Assembly: GCF_029633865.1 (NCBI RefSeq)
Contig: NC_079213.1
Coordinates: 103,261,936-103,325,935 of the forward strand
Direction of reading: 5' to 3'
DNA from: Lampris incognitus
Taxonomy: Eukaryota > Chordata > Actinopteri > Lampriformes > Lampridae
DNA: 64,000 bases
Part shown: positions 21,581 through 31,436 of the stretch, one piece after another
Layout: the number at the start of each line of letters is the position of its first letter
How positions within the stretch are numbered: the first letter of the stretch is position 1
Made by a program: the position numbers and the translations under genes
Notes under the pieces: generated by a model
The model's input: the letters and a program-made list of their open reading frames with translations, nothing else
The model's database searches: none
Told to the model about the DNA's origin: nothing

Positions 21581-21847
21581 CTCTGATGAGGAGTCTTCCT
21601 GAGGTCTGAATACTGCCGGCCTGGAAGTGATAGATGCCGGCATCTCCTAAAGCCGTCCTGCTCAGCGTTAGGGTGTGTGTCTTCCCATGGGCGCTGATTC
21701 GGCAGTTGGGTTTCGACTTGAGTGGGATGCTGTCACGGGTCCACACGCCCTCTATGTAGGACAGGTTCAATACAACCTCCAAGAGGCAGCTTTCACACTC
21801 GCACACCTCCATATCCTCCAAACCCTTCACCACCTGCAGGCGGTTCT
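21581..21847 (-). CDS. Obscurin-like gene, coding exon 2: Ig domain 1
   Basis: A 267-base phase 1-1 exon, acceptor GTCCAG at 21853-21848, donor GTAGAC at 21580. It codes NRLQVVKGLEDMEVCECE, CLLEVVLN (Leu-Glu-Val at the strand-B position, no canonical Cys), GVWTRDS (strand-C Trp), and DAGIYHFQAGS (Phe at the strand-F Cys position). The opening VVKGLEDMEV is very like the domain starts of obscurin and obscurin-like 1. The intron to exon 1 is only 107 bases. Confidence 0.88.
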
Positions 21848-21954
21848 CTGGACATACAGAACGCACAGACACAAAAAAAACCACCGTCACGTTCATTCAT
21901 GCCTTTTAGTTACAGTGATCACATGACAGCTGGTAGTGTAAGAGGGGAACTTAC

Positions 21955-21994
21955 TGGCGGCTGCTACCCGCCCGCTGGTCTTGTTGTCTCCCAT
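21955..21994 (-). CDS. Obscurin-like gene, coding exon 1 with start codon
   Basis: Forty bases encode MGDNKTSGRVAAA plus one base, ending at a perfect GTAAGT donor (21954-21949). The phase 1 end joins exon 2 as Lys-Asn-Arg without frame loss. The ATG at 21994 has a good context (G at -3, G at +4), and an in-frame TAA lies eight codons upstream, so it is a credible translation start. No signal peptide or membrane segment follows. Either this is the main start or an internal promoter of a longer gene; no upstream Ig exon was found before lgals3bp. Confidence 0.7.
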
Positions 21995-22541
21995 CGCGGA
22001 GCTGGTTGGATGGCCTTAATCGACGAGAACCTCGTTTCTCAGCAATTAGGGCATTCTCTTTTCCACCATTTCAATCTGTAGAATGACCCCGGTGCTAAAA
22101 CCACTTTAAGAACAAACACAATCATATCAGGCCATGTCTTTGCTTCAGAAGAGGGCAGATCAGTGACCCGTCACAACCGGCATTAAGTGTTCCATTTGAA
22201 TAAAAACAAATGGAATTGATGCCTCATTTAAACCAGTGAAGAATCAAACTGCTGAACCTTGTTGGGCAATTAAAAATTTGTATAACTGACATTGTTGGAA
22301 ATGTCCAGTAGTGTCTGCAGGTGAACTGTAGTCTGGATTTATCTAGCGTATCACCACGATATATGCTGTGTCTGATTTTGCTGTTGCTAAACAAGTAGGC
22401 CTACCATAAGCTATCTGTGTCTAATTCACACATTTCCTTGCCAGATTTACCCCAAAGCTATTAGAGAAAAATATTTTCCTCTACCATTTCTCTTTAGTCA
22501 CATAAAAATGGCAGGCCAGACACATGGAGATGCTCTGGCAA
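21995..22541. promoter_or_regulatory. 5' flank / leader of the obscurin-like gene
   Basis: By position this should hold the 5' UTR and promoter on the minus strand. I see no TATA box at a sure place and no CpG island. Nothing else recognised. Confidence 0.3.
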
Positions 22542-23319
22542 CAGTGGCTCTCAAACAGGTCCTCAGATGCTGCCATTACTGTTGGTTTCTTCTTCTGTCT
22601 GGCTCAGAAATGGTGGGCCGAAGAACCAGCTGGATAAAGCCAGATAAGCCACTGTAATTAGCCTGGTTCCATGGTCTGCAGGATTCTCTTCGGCTTTCAC
22701 AATGTCACATGTTCACCCCCCGCCCTTTTTCTCCCCAATTGTACTTAGCCAATTACCCCATTCTTCTGAGCCGTCCCAGTCACTGCTCCAACCCCTCTGC
22801 CGATCTGGGGAGGGCTGCAGACGACCACATGCCTTCTCCCATACACGTGGAGTCGCCAGCCACTTCTTTTCACCTGACAGTAAGGAGTTTCGCCAGGGGG
22901 GACGTAGCACGTGGGAGGATCATGCTATTCCCCCCAGTTCCCCCTCCCCCCTGAACAGGCACCCCGACTGACCAGAGGAGGTGCTATTGCAGTCACCAGG
23001 ACACATAACCACATCTGGCTTCCCACCCACAGACATGGCCAATTGTGTCTGTAGGGATGCCCAACCAAGCCAGAGGCAACATGGGGATTCGAACCGGCGA
23101 TCCCTGTGTTGGTAAACAATGGAATAGACCGCCACGCTACCCGGATGCCCTGGTTTTCTGTTCTGTCAAGTAGTTCATTACATTCAACTTTAGTTCCAGG
23201 AGTAGAACCTCCCTGATTGGAGGCTTAATAACTGGAACAGCGGGGGGACGTAATGAACTACTTGGTAGAATATAAAACCAGCTCCTCAGGAGCCTGAGGA
23301 CCTGATTGGGAACCACTAG
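22542..23319. mobile_element. hAT-like non-autonomous element carrying a SINE-A
   Basis: Left end CAGTGGCTCTCAAACAGGTC and right end GACCTGATTGGGAACCACT are imperfect inverted repeats of hAT style. At 23158-23190 and 23250-23285 there is a further inverted pair around CAAGTAGTTCATTAC. The core is replaced by SINE-A (22710-23152). No transposase remnant. Fragments of the same termini are at 1.69 and 50.32 kb. Confidence 0.6.
22710..23152 (-). mobile_element. SINE-A, near full copy
   Basis: Reverse family text from the tail (CCCTTTTTCTCCCCAATTGT) to the head (GATTCGAACCGGCGATCCC, then GCCACGCTACCCGGATGCCC). Well preserved. It lies inside the hAT-like element, so it inserted after it. Confidence 0.88.
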
Positions 23320-24663
23320 TTTACCCTATCGAGATGGAGGCATGTTGATCCCGGTTTGGCAGTCCTGCCAGTTCTGCTCCGTCATGAAGAGCAGGGTAAT
23401 CTCTGTCACCTTGCCTGGCTGAGCTCAGCACCACCGATATAGACTCAGCTGTGCGGCGACATACATGCGTCCATCTCAGGCCAAACGAGAACTGCCACGG
23501 ACTAGACCGTCTGATATGACGTTTATATGAAATCAAATTCAGAGACTGACCGCTGCCCTCCAACTACGGACAGAGACCTGATGTTTTCAAAGGCCTTTAA
23601 AGGGCGGAGGGATATCCTGGACCAACACCTTACATCATACAACAACATTTTGCATTGGCAGAGAATTTCCCGGAAGACACCTAGGCTAAAGGAAATATGA
23701 TACTTATCCAATGAGATCATTTCAAGAATGGACAAGAAAGCAACCTGAATGTATTTTATTGACGCAAAACAATTCCTTTGCAATGAGTTTAGCCCAGTCA
23801 AATCGGCTGATAACAGAAATAACCTATAAAGACTAAGTCACTTCCATACTAAAAAATACCTCTTGGTAAAATTTTGAAAATGTTTCATGCGCACCATATG
23901 CCTTTTTTTTTTTGGCATTGAAACAGCAACAAATTACCAGAACATGCTAGATCCACAGCTTGGATGTACCCACCTTCTACTTGCACAACTGTATTCTAAG
24001 AAAAATACCTCCACGCATGTCCTCTTTCCGTCTTCAAATCTTTAATAAAAACACCAACAAAAAAAAGGGGGGGAAAATCCACCGCTGCAACAAGTTTATC
24101 CGAGTCTTGTCCTGTTTCTCACAAATCCCTCAAGATCGACAACAAAGGTTTGGCCAGAGGAGAGCATGCCTTGCTTAGCAGGCTGCATCCTAGTCTTCCC
24201 TAAAGCAGAAAGCCTCCTCGGGTTTTTTTTTTTCTGTCTGAACAGCTGACATATCTGTCCTCACAGACTGGCCTCCAAAATAGCCTTCTGTCATTGTGGA
24301 GGCCAAGATGGCATCAGATCTGCCGGTGTGCGACAACATCAATATATCATCCTTAAGGAAAGAGCCAACAGCGTCACCTGCCACATACAATAACCAGGTT
24401 TTCACCCCCCCCCATTAGAATGAATGAGGTGTGCCCTTGTTTAGAAATGTACATTCATGGTGGTTCTCCCATGTGTTTTCTCAGTCAGTTAAGGTTTATT
24501 TGATCATATATGCTTAAGTACCAGGTGTGAAAGGGTCAAGATGGAGATGTTGAGTTTAATCATTTCCACTGTTTGTGTTTAAGTATGAATTTGCTTGCAG
24601 AGCTATGACCCACAGATAGGCTGACCAAACACCTATTTGTGTGTGTGCGTGTGTTTATTGTTT
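23320..24663. other. Intergenic, nothing recognised
   Basis: Mixed sequence without a supported exon or repeat, apart from short homopolymer runs at 23907, 24222 and 24404. Confidence 0.35.
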
Positions 24664-24869
24664 TGGGGGGGGGGAGTTCTCCCTTTTTCTCCCCACTTGT
24701 ATCCAGCCAATTACCCCACTCTTTCGAAACGTCCCGGTTGCTGCTCCACCCCCTCTGCCGATCCAGGGAGGGCTGCAGACTACCACATGCCTCCTCCGAT
24801 ACGTGTGACGTCACCAGCCGCTTCTTTTCACCTGACAGTGAGGAGTTTCACCAGGGGGACGTAGCGTGT
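24664..24869 (-). mobile_element. SINE-A, tail half, cut by a MITE
   Basis: Reverse family text from TTCTCCCCACTTGTATCCAG to CCAGGGGGACGTAGCG, where MITE-P begins. The head half is absent on the other side, where SINE-B starts instead. Confidence 0.8.
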
Positions 24870-25295
24870 CCAAGATAGCAACATTGCTGTGGCCCGGACC
24901 CGTCCCACACGACACTTCATCCGGCCCACATACCACGTGGAATGATGGCACTTGTGCGGTCCGCTCCTGTTTGCCACATCTGGGCCAGAACCAAGCCATA
25001 GCAATGTGGCATGTGCCACATATTTGCCACAGGTGGCCCATATTTGTTTCGTGATATTTGGGCCATGTTCACCATTTACCACACGGGCCACTTCAGGATT
25101 ACATCCAGATTACATGTTGCCGAGAGCACCGCATCTTTGCCAAAAAAGGCCCCCATTTGATTTGGCATATTTGGGCCATATTTGCTGTTATATATGTGGG
25201 CCACTTCAGGCACACATCCATTCTGTCAGGGCCAGAAGAAGGCCATCAGTGCTGCATCATTGCCTGAAGTGGCCCACTTCCGGATGCTATCTGGG
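24870..25295. mobile_element. MITE-P copy 1, 11-base inverted ends
   Basis: Starts CCAAGATAGCA and ends TGCTATCTGGG. A second copy at 60143-60570 has CCCAGATAGCA and TGCTGTCTGGG, so the ends are inverted repeats. The body of about 426 bases is built from GGCCCATATTTG / GGGCCATATTTGC sub-repeats. No coding potential. It sits between SINE-A and SINE-B pieces. Superfamily not clear. Confidence 0.8.
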
Positions 25296-25650
25296 CATCC
25301 ATTATCCAAACCGCTCCTCCTGCTCTCAGGGCTGCTGGAGCCTATCCTAGCAGTCATTGGACGGCAGGCAGGGAGACACCCTGGATAGGCTGCCAGTCCG
25401 TCACAGGGCCAACACACACACGCACATTAACGCCTAGGGACAGTTTAGTACGGCCGATTCATCTGACCTACATGTCTTTGGACTGTGGGAGGAAACCAGA
25501 GCACCCCGGAGGAAACCCACGCAGACACGGGGAGAACATGCAAACTCCACGCACAGGACCACCCCCAAGGTTGGACTACCCCGGGGCTCAAACTCAGGAC
25601 CTTCTTGCTGTGAGGCGACCACGCTAACCACTGCGCCACCGTGCCGCCCA
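25296..25650 (-). mobile_element. SINE-B, well preserved copy
   Basis: On the minus strand: head GGCGGCACGGTGGCGCAGTG with GTTAGCGTGGTCG (A-box) and GGTCCTGAGTTTGAGCCCC (B-box). The body has TTCTCCCCGTGTCTGCGTGG and TCCCACAGTCCAAAGACATG, a short (GTGT) part, CACCCTGGATAGGCTGCC reversed, and a tail GGTTTGGATAATGGATG. The best intact example in the window. Confidence 0.9.
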
Positions 25651-27115
25651 GGTCACCAACCATGAAGTGATATTATTTCACAGGGCCATCACTCACGAGT
25701 CCACATATGAAAGCATATATATGGTAGTACAATATGGGTGCTCTCACACATGCAAATATACAAACACCAGACCTACACTTGCCTCATGATCTCTCTTACT
25801 GACAATGTGGTGGAACAGGCTGGCAGCTGAATAATTGAACCACTAAGCCGGTAATGTTCTCGTGAATTGCGATCCATCTTTAACAGCCGTTAAAGGGACA
25901 TTGTGTGTGTGTGTGGGGTTTTTTTTTTTTAAGATCTGGAGTTTGTGCACAACAAAAGGAGACGTACGGTGCTTCGATACGTCATTTGATTGCACTGTTA
26001 TCGCCTGTAACGATCTGGTGCGATAAGCACAAGCGGTATTGTCACAATACCAGCCAACGGCAAGTGGTCTTTTAGTCACGCACAGGAAGTGGTACTCGCC
26101 ACGCGGCATGATCATAATGAACGTGGGATTTTTTTTTCTTCAGCAGTGGCCGGTTGGTGGTGGAGGGTGCAGCGTGGTCCTTTGCTGGAGAAGGAAAGAA
26201 GCATCTCGAATGTTCATCGATATCGCGCCTCACAGAAAGCGTCGTTTCCTTTGCGCGAGGGAGAAGTCGCGTCTCGTTCACTAAATCAATTGAGAATTAC
26301 ACTTGAACTCGCGTTGCTTTCATAACAATGTGGCTTTAACTCTAGCCCATCCATTTCTGATAGCAGCTCCTCCTACTCTGTGAGCTGACGCGTTAACGTA
26401 AGAAGTTTAACAGTTTAAATTGGGGGGGGGTCAGTCTTTGGGGTTCCCTGGTCCAGGCCTCTGGACAGGACAAAGCAGGCCCACCCCGGGCTGGCATTGT
26501 ATTCCCCTCCGTTTGACTGACAGGCCCATGTGCCACTAAGCCTCACAGAGTCCTGTGAAACTTGAGCAAGAGGATAATCTTTGTGCCATCCTGCATCGAA
26601 GAAAGAAAAGGGACCCCGGTGTCGCTCGCTCGCCTGCAGAGCAAAGAGCCCTTTTCTGATCTCCGTCGTCTCATTTCTTATGAAGCCGTTTCTGCGCCCT
26701 GCAGCTGCGAGTTAGATTAACGATGTTGGTCTGTGGGACTGGAGAACAACAGAGAAACCATGGAAACTAATGTATGCACCTTCAACACAACGCTGTACAT
26801 GTCTCTCTGTCTGTCTATCTGTCTGTCTCTATCTATCTATCTATATCTATCTATCTATCTGTCTGTCTGTCTGTCTCTATCTATCTATTTGTCTATCTAC
26901 CTATCTATCTATCCCTAGCATTCCTGTACACACACACGCACATTGATCAATGATGGACTGACTCTTTTGCCCTTATTATTTTAGATGAGATAAATAATTT
27001 TATGATTCTTTTTCATTGTCACTCTAGTTGATATTTTCACACTATTTCATTGTGTTTTAATTTTTTTTAATTTGTCTGTAATTATTTTATCTTCTTATCT
27101 CTTGTTTACTTCTAC
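25651..27115. other. Intergenic, no gene recognised
   Basis: Contains a T-run at 25919-25930, a GC-richer stretch at 26080-26320 with no credible exon, and a (GTCT)n/(ATCT)n microsatellite at 26804-26912. Nothing else supported. Confidence 0.35.
26804..26912. repeat. (CTGT)n/(CTAT)n microsatellite
   Basis: Alternating blocks of CTGT and CTAT tetranucleotides over about 110 bases. Confidence 0.9.
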
Positions 27116-27476
27116 GCTTGGCCGGACGTCCCTACAGACACAATTGGCCGTGTCTGCGGGTGGGAAGCCGGTTGTGGGTATGTGTCCTGGTCGCTGCACT
27201 AGCGCCTCCTCTGGTCGGCTGGGGCGTCTGTTCGGGGGGGGGCTGGGGGGAATAGCGTGATCCTCCCACGCGCTACGTCCCCCTGGTGAAACTCCTCACT
27301 GTCAGGTGAAAAGAAGCGGCTGGCGACTCCACATGTATCGGAGGAGGCACGTGGTAGTCTGCAGCCCTCCCCGGATCGGCAGAGGGGGGTGGAGCAGAGA
27401 CCGGGAAGGCTCTGAAGAATGGGGTAACTGGCCAAGTACAATTGGGGAGAAACGGGGGGGGGGGCGAGTACAAAAT
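27116..27476 (+). mobile_element. SINE-A, 5'-truncated copy
   Basis: Starts inside the family at GCTTGGCCGGACGTCCC, just after the tRNA-like head, and runs through TGGCGACTCCACATGTATCG to CAATTGGGGAGAAACGGG. Plus-strand orientation. TTGATTGATTGATTGG follows at 27497. Confidence 0.85.
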
Positions 27477-28924
27477 ATGCTAAGTAAATAAAGACTGATT
27501 GATTGATTGGTTGGTTGATTGACTAATTGCTATCCTCTGCGGACCCAGTTTGGACCAAAGGGACAAAGCAAAGCCCCAAAACCACATCTCCTGCTCATGG
27601 AGTAGTTCATCAGATCAGACCTGACAACCTGCTCATAAGGTGAGACTTCGCATGTCCGACCTCCCTGTTCCTGTTGACGACGCAGGGCGGCTAGAAATAG
27701 ACGGGGGTGGGGGTGGGGGGGTGCACAGGAACCGAGGCAATGTGAGGATGTGTTGAGTGAGTTCAGAACTCGTCAAAACAGCTGAACACTTGCCATAAGC
27801 CTCGCTGTCTCATATTTCCTACGATCCAGAGCCTCCACACATGACAGAAGAGGAGAATCTGGGTCTGTTCGGCGGATAAATCACACCCGGGGGGGGGGGT
27901 CGGGGGTCCAAGCCGTGTCACCGCCTGGTTATGTGGGATTATGAGGCCCCGCAGAAGAAATCCCAAACAAGTTAACCCGAAGCATAATTTGATGAAGGTT
28001 CGACACTGGTGGGGATCAGATGAAAACGGGCTGCAGTTTTACTTGTCTGCGGAGACCATGTAGTCCGTAACCACACCCCGCCCCCCCCCCCGCCGCCACA
28101 GCGAGATGGAGGAACGACTTTGGACGTCCTTGAGTGGATACGATTGGAAGTCTTCACACATCTAAATACGGAGCGGACTCGAGCGTGAGGAATGTAGAAA
28201 ACAAGACCTGTCTCCCTTTACGCTGTCGTCTAGACTATCCAGCCGGGTTTATTTGATACACAGGGAAGGAGCAGTCCACCTCACACGACCCCACCCAGAT
28301 CCAGTATGTCAGACGTACATGGATGGTGAGAGTGAACGTGGCCTCGTTCAAAGCACGTTTGCAACTTATAACGTCAAACCTGCCTATAAACATTGCAGCG
28401 ATACTTCATTTTAGTGAGGAAAAAACACATTGCTCCTTATCTTCTCATTGCTTGGTTGAGCCTATTTGACATTGTCCTCTCTCAAACAAGGCTGTAGAAA
28501 TATTTGACGGTCACGAGGACGGAGTTATCACTCTCTCTTTTAGACTCCACTCCCATTTGGAGAAGGAGGAATCTGTGGATTCAGAGCTCCTCTAATAGAC
28601 CTTCAATTACTAGGACGCTTTTGTCAGCCTATTTTCCATGACGGCCACAGCTTGCCAGTCACTTTGGATAGGAAAGACGCCCCTGCCCTCTAGCGGTAGG
28701 AGACCCAAACAACATCTGATTAGCCCGGAAACAAATGTCATGTCCAGATAAAGGACTCCGGATTCATCGCTGTTTCAGTCCAACATAAAATGCGTAAGGG
28801 TGTGAAATAATTGCCTTTAACTACATCCAACACTAATATTGATTCCTTTCACTTTTAAGGGTTGCTGTTTTATGCTTCTTCTTTTTTTTAGATTTGTTGA
28901 AGTGTTGAAGCTGCATTAAGAACT
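27477..28924. other. Intergenic, nothing recognised
   Basis: Moderate GC with G runs at 27708 and 27886 and a C run at 28080. No exon or repeat family could be supported. Confidence 0.35.
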
Positions 28925-29045
28925 CGCTAACAATTGGCTCTGTGCATAACTGTAGTCCACTGACTTCCGGTTTCTACTGCAGCGGTCATACCAGTTTCCT
29001 GTTTGTTGGCGTGCGCTACTGACAATGGCTAATGGCATATTATGA
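28925..29045 (+). mobile_element. One-arm copy of the palindromic MITE
   Basis: GGCTCTGTGCATAACTGTAG then TCCACTGACTTCCGGTTTC and CGGTCATACCAGTTTCCTG match the left arm of 20511-20640. The other arm is missing. Confidence 0.75.
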
Positions 29046-29260
29046 AGATGAGTATCATCCTCATATTTGTGGACGTAACTTGATACAAGTACATCGAAAT
29101 TGGACGCAGTCCCAAGGTGCTAGTAATAGTAGTAAAAAAACACACAGAATAATAATAAGAAGAAGAAGAAGAAGATAAAGATAAAATGAGACAGTTTAAA
29201 AGTGATTTCAATGCATGTGCAAGGGTGTAGCCTTACACTATGCTGTACTCTGTATAGCTA

Positions 29261-29630
29261 CTATACATACATACATACATACATACATAGCGATCGCAGA
29301 TGTAGCTGCTCTTGAAGACTACTCTGATACTGGCAACTGGTGGGTGCGAGCCTATAATTATCCAATGGTAGAGGTGGCGGTGGAGGGGCATCTGGGTGGA
29401 TCGGAATCACACGGCTCACAGGCACCGGGTGTTGGTAAGAGATTGGACTCCCCTCCTGAACATCACCAAATTTTGAGCTGACCAGTGGGACTTCAGCACT
29501 AATTGACATGGTGGTGATCAGTGGTGCGATGTCAGCTGGAAAGTCCTTGTAAGCCTCTGCTACTTTAAGGACGTCGGGATCAGGCAGCTTCCCACGCACT
29601 GCTTTATAAAGTGTGCTCCTGTGTTGAATA
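29261..29630 (-). other. Unidentified open stretch with a splice-acceptor-like start
   Basis: On the minus strand an open frame of about 110 codons reads RGKLPDPDVLKVAEAYKDF, ADIAPLITTMSISAEVPLV and a proline run, preceded by TTCAACACAG, which looks like an acceptor (about 29626). It looks protein-like rather than random, but I do not recognise it and no partner exon was found. It may be an exon of an unknown gene or a piece of a transposon gene. Confidence 0.25.
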
Positions 29631-30235
29631 TAATTTAGGCATTGGAATTAGAAATAATAACTTCACACTGGAAGTAAATCGATGTGTTGCATTCCAGTTT
29701 ATAATGAAACATAAATACCTGACACCATTGCCAACGGTCCTCTACTTCGGCTTGGTTGATAGCCCCACCATATCACTGACCCGATCTGGCTTCGCACCCT
29801 AATAATATGAACATGATAGTTAGGTAAATTATCTATTTAGTTAAATTATGTATGTACACTACCGTTCAAAAGTTTGGGATCACCCAAACAATTTCGTGTT
29901 TTCCATGAAAAGTCACACTTATTCACCACCATATGTTGTGAAATGAATAGAAAATAGAGTCAAGACATTGACAAGGTTAGAAATAATGATTTGTATTTGA
30001 AATAAGATTTTTTTTACATCAAACTTTGCTTTCGTCAAAGAATCCTCCATTTGCAGCAATTACAGCATTGCAGACCTTTGGCATTCTAGCTGTTAATTTG
30101 TTGAGGTAATCTGGAGAAATTGCACCCCACGCTTCCAGAAGCAGCTCCCACAAGTTGGATTGGTTGGATGGGCACTTCTTTGAGCAGATTGAGTTTCTGG
30201 AGCATCACATTTGTGGGGTCAATTAAACGCTCAAA

Positions 30236-30430
30236 ATGGCCAGAAAAAGAGAACTTTCATCTGAAACTCGACAGTCTATTCTTGTTCTTAGAAATGAAGG
30301 CTATTCCATGCGAGAAATTGCTAAGAAATTGAAGATTTCCTACACCGGTGTGTACTACTCCCTTCAGAGGACAGCACAAACAGGCTCTAACAGGTACTAT
30401 TTAATGAAGATGCCAGTTGGGGACCTGTGA
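30236..30430 (+). pseudogene. Tc1 transposase N-terminus, left arm
   Basis: MARKRELSSETRQSILVLRN then EGYSMREIAKKLKISYTGVY, a helix-turn-helix start of a Tc1 transposase. The family sequence ends after TGSN at about 30391, where the spacer begins. The catalytic domain is wholly absent. Confidence 0.85.
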
Positions 30431-30674
30431 GGCGTCTGTTTCTCAAACTAGAGACTCTAATGTACTTATCTTCTTGCTCAGTTGTGCAACGCGGCCTCCC
30501 ACTTCTTTTTCTACTCTGGTTAGAGCCTGTTTGTGCTGTCCTCTGAAGGGAGTAGTACACACCGGTGTAGGAAATCTTCAATTTCTTAGCAATTTCTGGC
30601 ATGGAATAGCCTTCATTTCTAAGAACAAGAATAGACTGTCGAGTTTCAGATGAAAGTTCTCTTTTTCTGGCCAT
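30392..30674 (-). pseudogene. Tc1 transposase N-terminus, right arm
   Basis: Begins MARKRELSSETRQSILVLRN at 30674 and goes further than the left arm: SRKRSGRPRCTTEQEDKYI with the GRPR hook, then SSLRNRRLTGPQLASSLN. It stops at the arm junction about 94 residues in, without any DDE residue. Confidence 0.87.
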
Positions 30675-31067
30675 TTTGAGCGTTTAATTGACCCCACAAA
30701 TGTGATGCTCCAGAAACTCAATCTGCTCAAAGAAGTGCCCATCGAACCAATCCAACTTGTGGGAGCTGCTTCTGGAAGCGTGGGGTGCAATTTCTCCAGA
30801 TTACCTCAACAAATTAACAGCTAGAATGCCAAAGGTCTGCAATGCTGTAATTGCTGCAAATGGAGGATTCTTTGACGAAAGCAAAGTTTAATGTAAAAAA
30901 AATCTTATTTCAAATACAAATCATTATTTCTAACCTTGTCAATGTCTTGACTCTATTTTCTATTCATTTCACAACATATGGTGGTGAATAAGTGTGACTT
31001 TTCATGGAAAACACAAAATTGTTTGGGTGATCCCAAACTTTTGAACGGTAGTGTATGTATTGTAGCG

Positions 31068-31436
31068 AATTCGGGGGGTGGTCTAGGACAGTGTTTCTCA
31101 ACCCAGTCCTCAAGGACCCCCTATCCTGCATGTTTTCCTTTAACCCTGAATAGGTACCTGTTTGTAGTTATTCAACCAATCAGCAATGAATTTTGTCAGA
31201 CGTTGCACACCTTGCATAATTAAGTGCTGCGAGATGATTGGTCGAGTAAGTACAAGCGGGGGCTCCCTGTGCAGGGTTACAATGAAAATCTGCAGGATAG
31301 GGGGTCCTTGAGGACTGGGTTGAGAAACACTGGTCTAGGAGACTGTCGCCACAGCTGGGACGCGAACCCGTGTCTCCCACTCCGCAAGCGACAACGTTAA
31401 CCAGTCGACTAAAGGGTTAGACCCGTTAGCCAAGGG
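31068..31436 (-). mobile_element. SINE-D-like element interrupted by a hAT MITE
   Basis: Plus text TGTAGCGAATTCGGGGGGTG is followed after the MITE by GACTGTCGCCACAGCTGGGA, CGCGAACCCGTG (B-box in reverse) and GTTAACCAGTCGACTAAAGG (A-box in reverse). A plus-strand relative is at 34534-34672, ending CCCCCGAATTCGCTACA. Confidence 0.7.
31081..31340. mobile_element. hAT MITE with perfect 8-base target duplication
   Basis: The element 31089-31332 (244 bases) starts CAGTGTTTCTCAACCCAGTC and ends with its reverse complement GACTGGGTTGAGAAACACTG. It is flanked by GTCTAGGA at 31081-31088 and 31333-31340. Inverted repeats extend about 40 bases, to GGGGGTCCTTGAGGACTGGG. No coding part. The exact duplication suggests a recent insertion. 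Confidence 0.95.

Larger units (their letters stand above)
29855..31055. mobile_element. Foldback Tc1: two 5' halves head to head
   Basis: The element spans 29857-31053 between TA dinucleotides (29855-29856, 31054-31055). It opens CACTACCGTTCAAAAGTTTG and closes with the reverse complement. The left arm is 29857-30391 and the right arm 30519-31053, both 535 bases, near identical. The few differences seen include GCGAGAAAT versus GCCAGAAAT and GGTTGGATGG versus GGTTCGATGG. The 127-base spacer is further transposase sequence belonging to the right arm. Both arms place the transposase ATG 379 bases from the end (30236 plus, 30674 minus). Confidence 0.92.
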
